From Microthrixaceae bacterium (GTDB lineage: Bacteria; Actinomycetota; Acidimicrobiia; Acidimicrobiales; Microtrichaceae), in the NCBI GenBank assembly GCA_023958095.1, contig JAMLGJ010000023.1, forward strand, positions 1-55,087: 55,087 nt of DNA, written 5' to 3'. Shown here in pieces: positions 16,260 through 24,467 of the stretch. Below the pieces are notes generated by a model. The model saw only the letters and a list, made by a program, of their open reading frames with translations. It was not told where the DNA came from and ran no database searches. Both the position numbers and the translations under genes were made by a program. How positions within the stretch are numbered: the stretch's first letter is position 1; each line of letters opens with the position of its first letter.

Positions 16260-17708
16260 CTACTGGAGGTCATCGAGGCTCTTGCCGACCGACTCGAGCG
16301 AAACGCCCTCGCCGTAGTCGGCCTCGAGGTCGATCACGTTGTCCTCCGAGCAGTCGTAGAGCCCTTCGTTGGGTTCGAAGTCCTCCGGAACCACGAAACC
16401 GTCGGGAGTGCCCTCGACGATGATCACACAAGTGCTGGGGATGCCCTCGCCGGGGTTGGTCTGGCCGTGCAGTCCCCCACCGGTCCATTCGGTGATCGAG
16501 CTGGCCGCGTCCCAGACACAGCTGCGGGTCACCTCGGAGCCGCACTCCTTGACCGCGGTCGCGAACAGCAGCCACGCCGAGAAGGCGTTGTAGCCGAGCC
16601 CGGCCTCGGACTTGCCGTCGGGCAGGTACTCATCGAAGAGGTCCAGGTACTGCTGTGTGGCGGGATTCTCCGAGGCCATGAACGGCGGCACCATGTTCGG
16701 CGAGATGAACACGTTGGAGACCGCATCGCCTCCGATCTCGATGAAGCCGGCGTCGAGAGCGTTGTTGCCCGCGAGTGTCCAGTCCAGCTCGTAGTCGATG
16801 TCGGCCAGGGCCTGCTGCAGCGCGGCGAGGTTCTCGGGCTCACCCGAGTAGACGAGACCCCTGACGCCGGCGCTCTTGATGGCCTGGGCGAAGGGTGTCC
16901 AGCTGGACTCCCCGGCGGGGTTGTACTGCGCCTCGTAGACCTTCTCCCATCCGAGGGCCTCGGCACCCTCCTGGAGCTGGGCGTCGATGAACACCGTGGA
17001 GGGAATGGTCCCGGTGAGGAAACCGACCGAATCGGTCGAGTCCGGGAACGTCTCGTCCAGGTAGTTCAGGCCTCCGATGTCGAGGCTGTCGAGACCCCGG
17101 GGTAGGGGATTCACGATCAGGTCGGAATCACGGGACTGCGGTGAGACCTGGTAGGCGGGGATCTCGGGGAGCAGACAGCTGACCCGTTCGACCTGCCCGG
17201 TGTCGTCGAACACGCCGCCCCCGCCGACGAGCATGAAGTCCTCCGCGCACGCCTCGGTGATGCGCTGCTTGTACTCCGACAGCTTGGCGTCGCGCTCGAC
17301 CACCTCGAGCTTGCGGCCGTTTATCCCACCGGCGTCGTTGCACTAGGCGACGAACACCTCGGCCGCGTCCCACAGCTCCTGGTTGAGCCCGGGACGACCC
17401 GAGAAGCCTGCATCGCTGATGGTGCCCACCTGGATGGAGTCGTCGGTGACACCCTGGGCGGTCGCTCCCGAGGCGTCGCCCGGGCCGCACACCTCGCTCA
17501 GGTCACCGAAGTCACCCTCACCGGCGCCACCGGTGGAGCCGGAGCCTGATTCGGTGGTCGTGGTCGACTCCGAGGAGCCCGCCTCCACCTCTCCGTCACT
17601 TCGCGTGCACGCCGATGCGATCAGTGCGCTCGACGCGAGCAGCGCGACGACCACTGCACCCGCTCTCGACAACGAGCCTGCCGGCCGTTGGTGGAATGCT
17701 CTGGACAC
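16260..17708 (-). pseudogene. Liv-type ABC substrate-binding lipoprotein gene with an in-frame TAG
   Basis: Reading on the minus strand from GTG 17708, the first 121 codons encode a signal peptide with lipobox (ALIASAC), a Ser/Thr/Glu/Gly linker, and the start of a periplasmic-binding-protein type 1 domain (VTDDSIQVGTISDAGFSG). A TAG at 17345-17343 then follows DAAEVFVA. The same frame continues without shift as CNDAGGINGRKLEVVERDAK, the normal next segment of this family, and runs 347 residues from the first later start to the stop at 16260. Homologues usually have tryptophan before the Cys, so a TGG-to-TAG change fits. It is a point nonsense mutation, an assembly error, or a read-through stop. 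Everything else looks intact and the rest of the transporter is whole. Annotated as disrupted, cause open. Confidence 0.85.
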
Positions 17709-17874
17709 TTCGGAACCCCCCTGTGGTGTGGCGTGTGGCCGGGAGCCACTGGCCTGGTGTGGTGAGACCCGCAGCTGGTTGCCGCAGATCCGGTTGTGGG
17801 CGAGGACCGGTTCCCCCCTGCCTCGCCGTGGTTGCCCGTCCACCCGGACCCCGGTGGGGAACGGGTGGGTGGTC

Positions 17875-17893
17875 GGTCCGTTCTCGACGGACC
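17875..17893 (-). terminator. Hairpin at the P450 stop codon
   Basis: GGTCCGT (17875-17881) and ACGGACC (17887-17893) are exact reverse complements around a five-base loop. The inner edge touches the P450 stop codon. Position suits a terminator for the P450 transcript. It lacks a T-run, so efficiency is uncertain. Confidence 0.45.
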
Positions 17894-19119
17894 TAGCGAA
17901 CGTCGTAGCTGATGCGCAGCTCCTTTATGCCGTTTATTAGGTTGGAGTGCAGACGCCTCGGAGGCGCCTGCAGCGAGATGTTCTCGATCGTGGCGAGCAG
18001 TTCGGTGAACACGAGCCTGAGCGAGAGGCGCGCCAGGTTGGCGCCGAGGCAGAAGTGCTCACCGATTCCGAACGACTGGTGTTGGTTCGGGGTGCGGTCG
18101 ATGAGGAAGGTGTGCGGGTCGTCGAACACGCTCGGGTCGCGGTTGGCTCCCGCGTACCACATCAGGACCTTGTCCCCTTCTGCCACCTCGGTCTCGCCGA
18201 TGATCGTGTCCCGGGTGGCGGTACGGCGGAAGTGGTGGATGGGTGGCTGCCAGCGGAGGATCTCCTCCACCGCGGAGGGCACCAGTTCGGGGTCCCGGAC
18301 GAGTCGTTTCATCGAATCGGGGTGCTCCAGGAGCGCGAGCAGGCCGTGCGAGGTGGCCGTGCGGGTCGTCTCGTTGCCCGCCACGATCAGGAACAGGAAG
18401 AACAGGGTGTATTCCATGTCGGTCAGCTTCCGGCCCTGGACCTCCGCGGCCAGCAGGTCGCTCGTGAGGCTGCCCGACGGGTTGGCACGTTCGCGGGCCG
18501 CCATCTCGCTCGCATAGGCGAAGACCTCTGCCGATGCCTCCATCGAGGTCTCCGGCGTGGGCGCGACCTCCGGGTCCTGGTCGTCGATCAGGCAGTGGCT
18601 CAGTTCGTAGAGCCTCTGGCGGTCACCCTCGGGGACACCCATCAGCTCGCTGATCGACCACATCGGGATTCGGGCCGCCACGTCGTTGACGAACTCGCAG
18701 CTGTCGCGGTCGCGCAGCTCCCCCACAACCCGTGCCGTTTCCTCACCGAGGGCGTCGGCGAGCTTGCCGATCATGCGCGGGGTGAACGCCTTGGCGACGA
18801 TCGAGCGGAACTCGCGGTGCTCGGGCGGGTCCATGCCGATGATGACCATCCGCACCTGTTCGAGGCTCTCGGGGTCGGGATCGGGCCGCAGGGGTCCGCG
18901 CAGGTAGCTCGAGAACTCGTCGGGTGAGGTGGAGATCCTGCGAACGTCGTCGTGGCGGGTGACCGCCCAGAAACCCGGGCCGTCCGCCTCGGGGTGCCAG
19001 TGCACCGGATCCTCCGAACGCAGGCGGTCCAGCCAGTCGTGTGGGGCCCCCTTCTCCCACACCGAGGCGTCGGTGAGGTCGATCGCCGAGAGGTCGGATT
19101 CGGTGTCTGTGCTCATCAT
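17893..19119 (-). CDS. Cytochrome P450
   Basis: Soluble bacterial P450 of 408 residues. The oxygen-binding I-helix reads LIVAGNETTRTATSHG (about 240-255), the K-helix ExxR is EEILRWQPP, and the heme-cysteine loop is FGIGEHFCLGANLARLSLRL near residue 350. It is a monooxygenase expected to need a separate ferredoxin and reductase; none is encoded next to it. The overall pattern (QVRMVIIGMDPPEHREFRSI near the C-helix) resembles actinobacterial CYP families that act on steroids, terpenes or fatty acids. Two adjacent ATGs (19119 and 19116) are possible. The first overlaps the TetR stop (ATGA); the second has better spacing to GAGGAG. Confidence 0.93.
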   Translation of the reverse strand: MMSTDTESDLSAIDLTDASVWEKGAPHDWLDRLRSEDPVHWHPEADGPGFWAVTRHDDVRRISTSPDEFSSYLRGPLRPDPDPESLEQVRMVIIGMDPPEHREFRSIVAKAFTPRMIGKLADALGEETARVVGELRDRDSCEFVNDVAARIPMWSISELMGVPEGDRQRLYELSHCLIDDQDPEVAPTPETSMEASAEVFAYASEMAARERANPSGSLTSDLLAAEVQGRKLTDMEYTLFFLFLIVAGNETTRTATSHGLLALLEHPDSMKRLVRDPELVPSAVEEILRWQPPIHHFRRTATRDTIIGETEVAEGDKVLMWYAGANRDPSVFDDPHTFLIDRTPNQHQSFGIGEHFCLGANLARLSLRLVFTELLATIENISLQAPPRRLHSNLINGIKELRISYDVR

Positions 19120-19748
19120 CGGCTCCTCGTGAAATCGGGTTGCTCGGCCAGGACCGGAACGACGAACGACTCGACCATGAGCCGCTCGGAGGCTGCGTCG
19201 GTGCCGGGTGTGGCGAGCAGCGAGACGATCGAGCGCAGCAGCCACTCGGCGCGCAACAGGATCGGGTCCCTGGCCGGGCCCCCGGCACCGTCGTGTGCGC
19301 TGCTGTGGTCGGCACCACCGGTGCCCGCTCCGGCGGACAGGGAGCGCAACAGCTCGGTGTTCTGGGTCATGGCCATCGGAACCGCCATGTTCTCGGGTTC
19401 GAACCAGACCGCCAGCAACGGATCCCTGCGCACCTCGGCGATGCCCCGCAGGATCCGGTCGGCCATCGAGTCGGGCGCCCCGGCATCACGTTCCTCGGCC
19501 AGACGGGTCGCGATGCGCAGCGTCGCCCGTTGCACGAACGCGAGGTGCAGCGACTCCTGGTTGGGGAAGTAGCGGTACAGCGTCGCCCGCGAGCAACCGG
19601 CGAATCGTGCGACGTCGACCATCGTCGCCCTCGAGACACCCAGCTCGGCGAACGCCCTGCCGGCCGCGTCCAGGAGCGCGTCGACCGCCTCCTGGCCGTC
19701 GCGGTGACGTGGCCACCGTGTGCGCCCGTTGGGAGCGGAATTGGACAC
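19116..19748 (-). CDS. TetR-family regulator of the P450 operon
   Basis: A 210-residue TetR protein. The helix-turn-helix is AGRAFAELGVSRATMVDVA and GCSRATLYRYFPNQESLHL (residues about 28-65). The remainder is a ligand domain containing an unusual glycine- and histidine-rich insert (SAGAGTGGADHSSAHDGAGG near residue 145). Its stop overlaps the P450 start, so the two are co-transcribed. It is divergent from the enoyl-CoA hydratase with only 20 bases between start codons, so any operator must overlap the starts. Likely local control of both directions. Confidence 0.87.
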   Translation of the reverse strand: MSNSAPNGRTRWPRHRDGQEAVDALLDAAGRAFAELGVSRATMVDVARFAGCSRATLYRYFPNQESLHLAFVQRATLRIATRLAEERDAGAPDSMADRILRGIAEVRRDPLLAVWFEPENMAVPMAMTQNTELLRSLSAGAGTGGADHSSAHDGAGGPARDPILLRAEWLLRSIVSLLATPGTDAASERLMVESFVVPVLAEQPDFTRSR

Positions 19749-19768
19749 ATTGGCTAGTATGCCTCGCA

Positions 19769-20590
19769 GTGACGAACGATGCTGGCGAACCCGTACTGAT
19801 CGAGAAACCCCGACCGCACACGACGGTCATCACGCTCAACCGACCCGAGCGCATGAACTCGATGTCGTTCCACCTGATGGTCCCTCTGCACGAGGCGATC
19901 GAGTCGGTGGCCCAGGACAACGACACGACCTGTGTGGTGCTCACGGGCAACGGGCGCGGTTTCTGCTCCGGAGCCGACACCAGTCCCGATTCCGGCATGC
20001 CGCCGAACGTCGAGGGGCTCACGCTCACCCACATCGCCAGCAGGGCGATGTCGCTGCTGGCCGACCTCGTGCCCGCCATGCAGCGGATGCCCCAGCCGGT
20101 GATATGTGCGATCAACGGCGCGGCGATCGGCGGCGGCATGTGCCTCACCCTCGGCGCGGACATCCGCCTGGCCGGGGAGTCCGCGTACTTCCGCGCCGCG
20201 GGCATCAACAACGGGCTCACCGCGACCGAGCTCGGCCTGAGCTTCCTGCTCCCGCGTGCAATCGGCTCCTCGAGGGCCTTCGAGCTCATGTTGTCGGGCC
20301 GCGACCTCGACGCCCACGAGGCGGCGACCATCGGACTGGTCTCCCGCGTGGTGCCCGACGACGACCTGCTGACCGAGGCACTGGACCTCGCGGACCAGAT
20401 CAACGGCTGGTCCACCCAGGGAACCGCACTCACCAAGCGCACGATGTGGGCCGGCCTCGAGATGGGCAGCCTGCGGGCCGCGATCGAGATGGAGAGCCAC
20501 ACCCAGCTCTTCGTCCGCCTGACCACCGAGAACTTCGAGGAAGCCGTGCGCGCACGCAGGGAGGGCCGGCCACCCGAGTTCAGGGACTGA
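19769..20590 (+). CDS. Enoyl-CoA hydratase/isomerase (crotonase) family protein
   Basis: Cytoplasmic crotonase-fold protein of 273 residues. The start VIEKPRPHTTVITLNRPERM (read as LIEKPRPHTTVITLNRP) is typical. The first oxyanion-hole segment is GNGRGFCSGADTSPD and the second is CAINGAAIGGGMCLTLGADI. One expected catalytic Glu position is near LTATELGLSFLLPR, with a glutamate aligned where hydratases and isomerases carry one. It probably acts on an enoyl-CoA in beta-oxidation or ring degradation. GTG 19769 is the only reasonable start after the divergent TetR gene. It faces the next TetR gene across a 44-base spacer with a hairpin. Confidence 0.88.
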   Translation: MTNDAGEPVLIEKPRPHTTVITLNRPERMNSMSFHLMVPLHEAIESVAQDNDTTCVVLTGNGRGFCSGADTSPDSGMPPNVEGLTLTHIASRAMSLLADLVPAMQRMPQPVICAINGAAIGGGMCLTLGADIRLAGESAYFRAAGINNGLTATELGLSFLLPRAIGSSRAFELMLSGRDLDAHEAATIGLVSRVVPDDDLLTEALDLADQINGWSTQGTALTKRTMWAGLEMGSLRAAIEMESHTQLFVRLTTENFEEAVRARREGRPPEFRD

Positions 20591-20606
20591 GCCGCAACCG
20601 GCGGCA

Positions 20607-20623
20607 CCGGGGTCCGCCCCCGG
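20607..20623. terminator. Hairpin between convergent genes
   Basis: CCGGGG (20607-20612) and CCCCGG (20618-20623) pair around a five-base loop, between the convergent stop codons at 20590 and 20635. It could end both transcripts. There is no T-run. Confidence 0.4.
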
Positions 20624-20634
20624 ATACCGTGCGT

Positions 20635-21291
20635 TCACGACGCAACCTCCGGAGGCGTTCGGTCGGACCCCCGCCCGACCGGCTCGGCGACGATGCCGGC
20701 CAGCACGAAGCGCACGGTGCGCTCCACGTCCTCGGGGCTCGGCGGGGACTCCGAACGCAGGTGCCTGGCCAGCTCGCCGAAGACCAGCGCGTAGACGGTT
20801 CCCGCCCACTCACCCCGGTCGCCGAGCAGCACCGCCAGCTGGTCGACGAGCCGGCGTTCCGACTCGGCCTGCTCCTCGGGGAACCTCGAATGGAGCCGCT
20901 CGACCTCCACCACGAACGGCCTGGTGCGCAGCGCCGCATCCGGGTCGGTGGCCTGCGCCAGAACACCTCTGACCCACTCGGCCACGCGCCGGTCCCCGGC
21001 TTCGGCAGAGGTACCGGTCACTGCTGCGGTACGACGGTCGAGGTACTCCGCGAGGCCGCGGCGCCCTTCGTCGAGCATCACCAACAGCAGCTCGTCCTTG
21101 CTCTTGAAGTGACGGTAGAACGCGGGGTTGGACAGTCCCGCCTCGGCGAGTATCGACCGCACCGGAGGATCCAGGTGACCGGTCCTGGCGACCACGCGGT
21201 AGGCCGCCTCGAGGATCTGGCGCACCTCGGCCGCGTAGGCCTCGTGGCGCTCGGCCAGGGAACGATCCACGAGCCGGTCCGCGAGCGACAT
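20635..21291 (-). CDS. TetR-family regulator
   Basis: A 218-residue TetR protein. The helix-turn-helix is at about residues 30-70 (AYRVVARTGHLDPPVRSILA then AGLSNPAFYRHFKSKDELLL). The C-terminal domain has a proline and serine tail. Its ATG shares one base with the stop of the ligase gene (TGATG), so it is the third gene of the operon that begins with the cupin-VOC gene. It is the best candidate to bind the dyad at 23547-23574 and control both that operon and the divergent ferredoxin oxidoreductase genes; this is inference from position. Confidence 0.88.
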   Translation of the reverse strand: MSLADRLVDRSLAERHEAYAAEVRQILEAAYRVVARTGHLDPPVRSILAEAGLSNPAFYRHFKSKDELLLVMLDEGRRGLAEYLDRRTAAVTGTSAEAGDRRVAEWVRGVLAQATDPDAALRTRPFVVEVERLHSRFPEEQAESERRLVDQLAVLLGDRGEWAGTVYALVFGELARHLRSESPPSPEDVERTVRFVLAGIVAEPVGRGSDRTPPEVAS

Positions 21292-22793
21292 CAGCCGTGC
21301 TCCTCGGCGAGCTGGCGGAGGCGGCGACGATCCACCTGGCCGGTCGCCGCGGTGCGCGGGATGGCTCCGAGCACCAGGAGTTGGCGAGGGTGCTGGTGGG
21401 AGGCGAGGCGGTTCGGGGCACCTTCGTCCAGGTACGAGCGCAGATCGGCCAGGCTCAGAGGCCCCGTCGCCACCACCGCCGCGCACACCCGTTCCCCCCA
21501 CTGCTCGTCGGGGAGCCCGAAGACCGCCACCTGCTCCACCAGGGGGTGTTCCCGCAGTGCCGCCTCGACCACGCCCGGGTCGACCGACTCGCCGCCCGTA
21601 CGGATCACGGTGCCGACACGACCCACGATCGACAGGTAGCCGTCGGAGTCCATCTCCGCGCGGTCGCCGGTGTGGTACCAGCCGTCCACCAACGCGGCGT
21701 CGGTGGCCTCCTCGTCGCCGAGGTAGCCGTCGAAGAGCAGCGGGCCCCGCACGAGCAGCTCTCCGTCCGAGGCGATCCTCACCTCGGTGAGCACGCTCGG
21801 CTGGCCGCAGCTGCCCGGCCTGGTGAGCAGGTCCTCGTGGTGCAACGAGGCGACGTTGCCGGCCTCGCTGCTCCCGTAGAACACCCGCACGTGCGCGTTG
21901 GGTGCGAGATCGGCGATCGTCGCCAGCAGCTCCACCGAGGTCGGCGAGGTGCCGGTGTCGGCGAAGCGCAGCGCCGGGAAAGCGGCCCCACCCGACGCGC
22001 CTTCGGAGCGGACGTGTTCGGCGATGCGCATCCACAGCGCGGGGATCGCGTTGAAGCGCTCGATCCCGTGGTCGCGCAGTGCTGCGGTGAGCAGCGGAGC
22101 GGTCGTGCCCTCCACGAACACGATCGGCGCCCGTGCATGCCACTGCCCGAGTGCGATCGTCCAGCCCGCCATGTGGAACAGCGGCCAGGGGCAGAGTGCC
22201 GGACCGCGGGGTTCCAGCTGGGACCCGGGATGTGACCGCAGCACGCTGGTGCGGTGAGACACGAGGGCCGCCTTGGGCACGCCCGTGCTCCCGCTGGTGA
22301 AGAACGCCACGTGGGGATCCGTGCCGTGCACCTCGGGCAGTTCTGCCCCGGCCCGGGCCGGGGCGGTGTGGCCGGACCGATCGTGAGCTCCGCCCGGGAA
22401 CCAGGCCGACGGTGCCCCGACGAGCTCGCCGAGGGATGCGAAGTCCTCCTGGGCGAGCACGAACGCCGGGTTGGTGCGGTCGGCCACGGCACGGATGGTG
22501 GGTTCGTCCAGTTCGGGGTTGAGCGGTGCGAAGACCACGCCGGCGCGAGCACAGCCCACGAAGTGGGCCAGCAGCTCGAACGAGGTCCGTGAGAACACCA
22601 GGGCCACGTCGCCCGGCACCGCACCCCATTCGACCAACGCCCTCGCCACGCGACTGCCCGCGAGGTCCAGGTCCTCGAAGGAGTACTCGACCCCCTCGAT
22701 CACGGCTGCGGTGGCACCCGGAACGGCGCGTGCTGCGTTCGCGATCACCGATCCGACGGTCAGTCCCTGTGACATCCCGGTCACCGCAGTCAC
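21291..22793 (-). CDS. Acyl-CoA synthetase (AMP-forming)
   Basis: ANL-superfamily ligase of about 500 residues that adenylates a carboxylic acid and transfers it to CoA. The P-loop is FFTSGSTGVPKAAL (about residues 165-178), the A5-type motif is VFYGSSEAGN, and WYHTGDRAEMDSDGYLSIVG is the hinge region. The final catalytic lysine region is short (LVLGAIPRTAATGQVDRRRL), with arginine or glutamine where the usual lysine is expected, so the adenylation half-reaction may be altered. I took the GTG at 22793 because it overlaps the upstream stop (GTGA), as at many junctions here; ATG 22775 is an alternative. It probably activates the acid that feeds the neighbouring oxidoreductase pathway. Confidence 0.84.
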   Translation of the reverse strand: MTAVTGMSQGLTVGSVIANAARAVPGATAAVIEGVEYSFEDLDLAGSRVARALVEWGAVPGDVALVFSRTSFELLAHFVGCARAGVVFAPLNPELDEPTIRAVADRTNPAFVLAQEDFASLGELVGAPSAWFPGGAHDRSGHTAPARAGAELPEVHGTDPHVAFFTSGSTGVPKAALVSHRTSVLRSHPGSQLEPRGPALCPWPLFHMAGWTIALGQWHARAPIVFVEGTTAPLLTAALRDHGIERFNAIPALWMRIAEHVRSEGASGGAAFPALRFADTGTSPTSVELLATIADLAPNAHVRVFYGSSEAGNVASLHHEDLLTRPGSCGQPSVLTEVRIASDGELLVRGPLLFDGYLGDEEATDAALVDGWYHTGDRAEMDSDGYLSIVGRVGTVIRTGGESVDPGVVEAALREHPLVEQVAVFGLPDEQWGERVCAAVVATGPLSLADLRSYLDEGAPNRLASHQHPRQLLVLGAIPRTAATGQVDRRRLRQLAEEHG

Positions 22794-23485
22794 CTCGGAG
22801 GCTGGTTGAGCTCCAGCTGGTTGCCGGCCGGATCGGAGAAGAACGCCTGGCGGACGCCGTTGAGCTCGAAGGGCTCGCCCACCTCGACCCCGAGCGAACG
22901 GAGTCGTTCCACCTCTGCGTCCACGTCGCGGGTCTCGAACGCGATGTGTGGTCCGGCGGGTGGGACGAAACCCTCGTCCTGCAGGATGTGGAGCTGTATC
23001 CCGTTGCCGGTCTCCAACCATGCCCCCGGAAGCCCGAGCTCGGGGCGCTCCAACAGCTCGAAGCCCAGCACCCCGGTGTAGAACTCGATCGCCTCTGCAG
23101 CGTCGGTGACCGACAGCGCCACGTGCTGAACCGGCAACACGTTGCGCCGGTGCTTCGCCTTGAGCTCCACCACGACCTCGTGGAAGTCCTCGTCGCCCAC
23201 GTTCACAGCGGTCTCGCGCCCGCCTCCCCTGGCATAGATGGCGGCTCCGGGAACCACCCGACCCTCGAGGTAGTCGGAGCCCGCGAAGGTTCCCTCGCTG
23301 TCGGGTTCGAAACGTGCCGCGACCCGGTCACCCGCGACCTGGACCATCAGGTAGTCGAGTTCGTGGTGGTGCAGGTCCGACTCCTGCCCCGGCGCCAGGC
23401 GCAGCTCCCAGACCCTCACCTGTTGGTTCTCGAACAGAAGGGCGGTACCGACGTCCCCGTACTCGCGATCATCGGATTCGTTCAT
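22790..23485 (-). CDS. Fusion of an N-terminal cupin and a C-terminal VOC (glyoxalase-type) domain
   Basis: A 231-residue two-domain protein. Residues about 15-112 form a cupin (VWELRLAPGQESDLHHHELD gives three adjacent histidines, later VGDEDFHEVVVEL). Residues about 117-228 form a VOC domain (VLPVQHVALSVTDAAEAIEF at its start; the end HIAFETRDVDAEVERL and FFSDPAGNQLELNQPP). Each domain has candidate metal ligands: the HHH cluster in the cupin, and the first His and last Glu in the VOC part. VOC enzymes include glyoxalase, epimerases and extradiol dioxygenases. It is the first gene of the operon and is divergent from the oxidoreductase. The fusion is uncommon. Confidence 0.8.
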   Translation of the reverse strand: MNESDDREYGDVGTALLFENQQVRVWELRLAPGQESDLHHHELDYLMVQVAGDRVAARFEPDSEGTFAGSDYLEGRVVPGAAIYARGGGRETAVNVGDEDFHEVVVELKAKHRRNVLPVQHVALSVTDAAEAIEFYTGVLGFELLERPELGLPGAWLETGNGIQLHILQDEGFVPPAGPHIAFETRDVDAEVERLRSLGVEVGEPFELNGVRQAFFSDPAGNQLELNQPPR

Positions 23486-23546
23486 CGTCGCTCCCGGTCA
23501 CTCCGCATCGGGTCGACCCCACCAGATGGCCCCCCGAGTATCAAGA

Positions 23547-23574
23547 ACAGTGTTCTCGATGCCGAGGACACTGT
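23547..23574. promoter_or_regulatory. Dyad operator in the divergent ligase/oxidoreductase promoter
   Basis: ACAGTGTTCTCG (23547-23558) and CGAGGACACTGT (23563-23574) are reverse complements at 11 of 12 positions around ATGC. A smaller palindrome, AGAACAGTGTTCT, overlaps the left arm. It lies between the cupin-VOC start (23485) and the oxidoreductase start (23586). A TACCAT immediately downstream could serve as a -10 element seven bases before the GTG, implying a leaderless message. Confidence 0.75.
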
Positions 23575-23585
23575 ACCATCAGGGC

Positions 23586-24176
23586 GTGCAGCGAAAGAGC
23601 GTGCAGCGAGAGATCGTGTTCACCGGCATCGGCGGGCAGGGGGTGCAGCTGGCGGCGCGCAGCCTCGCCGAGGCCGCCGCCGCGGAGGGGCACCGCGTCC
23701 AGCTGTTCGCCAGCTACGGCGGGATGATGCGCGGCGGCAACAGCGACTCCTTCGTGGTGATCTCCGACGAGGCGATCACCGCGCCGCCGGTCGTGGGCTC
23801 GGCCTGGGGCGCGGTCGTCATGCACCACGAGCACGCCGAGCCCGTCTGGCAGAAGCTGCACGAGGGCTCGGTCGCAGCCGTGAACACCTCCGTGGTGGAT
23901 CCCGCGAGCCGGCCGGGCGACCCGGGCGTGGCCCTGCTCGAGGTACCCGCACTGGACCTCGCCACGGAACTGGGGGCCCCGATGGCCGCGTCGCTGGTGC
24001 TCCTCGGCGCCTTCGTGGCGCGGACCGGGATCGTCGGGGCGGAGGCACTCCTCGGATGCGCCGACCGGGTGCTCCCCGGCTACCGGGCCGCCGCAGCGGG
24101 CCCGAACCGCGAGGCGCTGCGCGCCGGGCTGTCGTGGGGGGCCCGGGACCGACCGAGCGAGGTGGCCACGACATGA
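23586..24176 (+). CDS. 2-oxoacid:ferredoxin oxidoreductase gamma subunit
   Basis: About 196 residues. The segment IVFTGIGGQGVQLAARSLAE near the N-terminus, followed by SYGGMMRGGNSDSFVVISDE, is the typical pyruvate/ketoisovalerate ferredoxin-oxidoreductase gamma domain. It forms part of the enzyme that oxidatively decarboxylates a 2-oxoacid to an acyl-CoA while reducing ferredoxin. GTG 23586 is the likely start; GTG 23601 is possible. It is the first of four contiguous subunit genes (gamma, delta, alpha, beta). The gamma ATG/TGA overlap couples it to the ferredoxin subunit. Confidence 0.88.
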   Translation: MQRKSVQREIVFTGIGGQGVQLAARSLAEAAAAEGHRVQLFASYGGMMRGGNSDSFVVISDEAITAPPVVGSAWGAVVMHHEHAEPVWQKLHEGSVAAVNTSVVDPASRPGDPGVALLEVPALDLATELGAPMAASLVLLGAFVARTGIVGAEALLGCADRVLPGYRAAAAGPNREALRAGLSWGARDRPSEVATT

Positions 24177-24430
24177 ACGTGAGGATCCGGGGCACCGTCC
24201 GCATAGACACCGAGGCGTGCAAGGGGTGCGAGCTGTGCATCGAGGCGTGCAAGCCCGAGGTGCTGGAGATGACCTCCACGAGCACCAACACCCGTGGGTA
24301 CCGCTACCCCGAACTCCTCCCCGGCTGCACGGGCTGCCGGGCCTGCGCCGATGTGTGTCCCGACTTCTGCTTCCAGGTGTACCGCTTCGACGAGCCCCGG
24401 ACCTGGTCTCCAGAGGAGGGCCTCCGGTGA
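24173..24430 (+). CDS. 2-oxoacid:ferredoxin oxidoreductase delta (ferredoxin) subunit
   Basis: An 85-residue 2x[4Fe-4S] ferredoxin-like protein. The two cluster motifs are CKGCELCIEACKP and CTGCRACADVCPD, each CxxCxxCxxxC. It relays electrons from the thiamine site to external ferredoxin. The ATG overlaps the gamma stop (ATGA), and 37 bases separate it from the alpha gene. Confidence 0.93.
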   Translation: MNVRIRGTVRIDTEACKGCELCIEACKPEVLEMTSTSTNTRGYRYPELLPGCTGCRACADVCPDFCFQVYRFDEPRTWSPEEGLR

Positions 24431-24467
24431 GCGCCTCGCGGAACGGAGCGGCCATGGAGAGGTGCCA

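Noticed and set aside
17343..17345. Pyrrolysine or programmed read-through at the TAG
   Set aside because: No supporting signal or machinery is visible in the window. A TGG-to-TAG point change or sequencing error is simpler.
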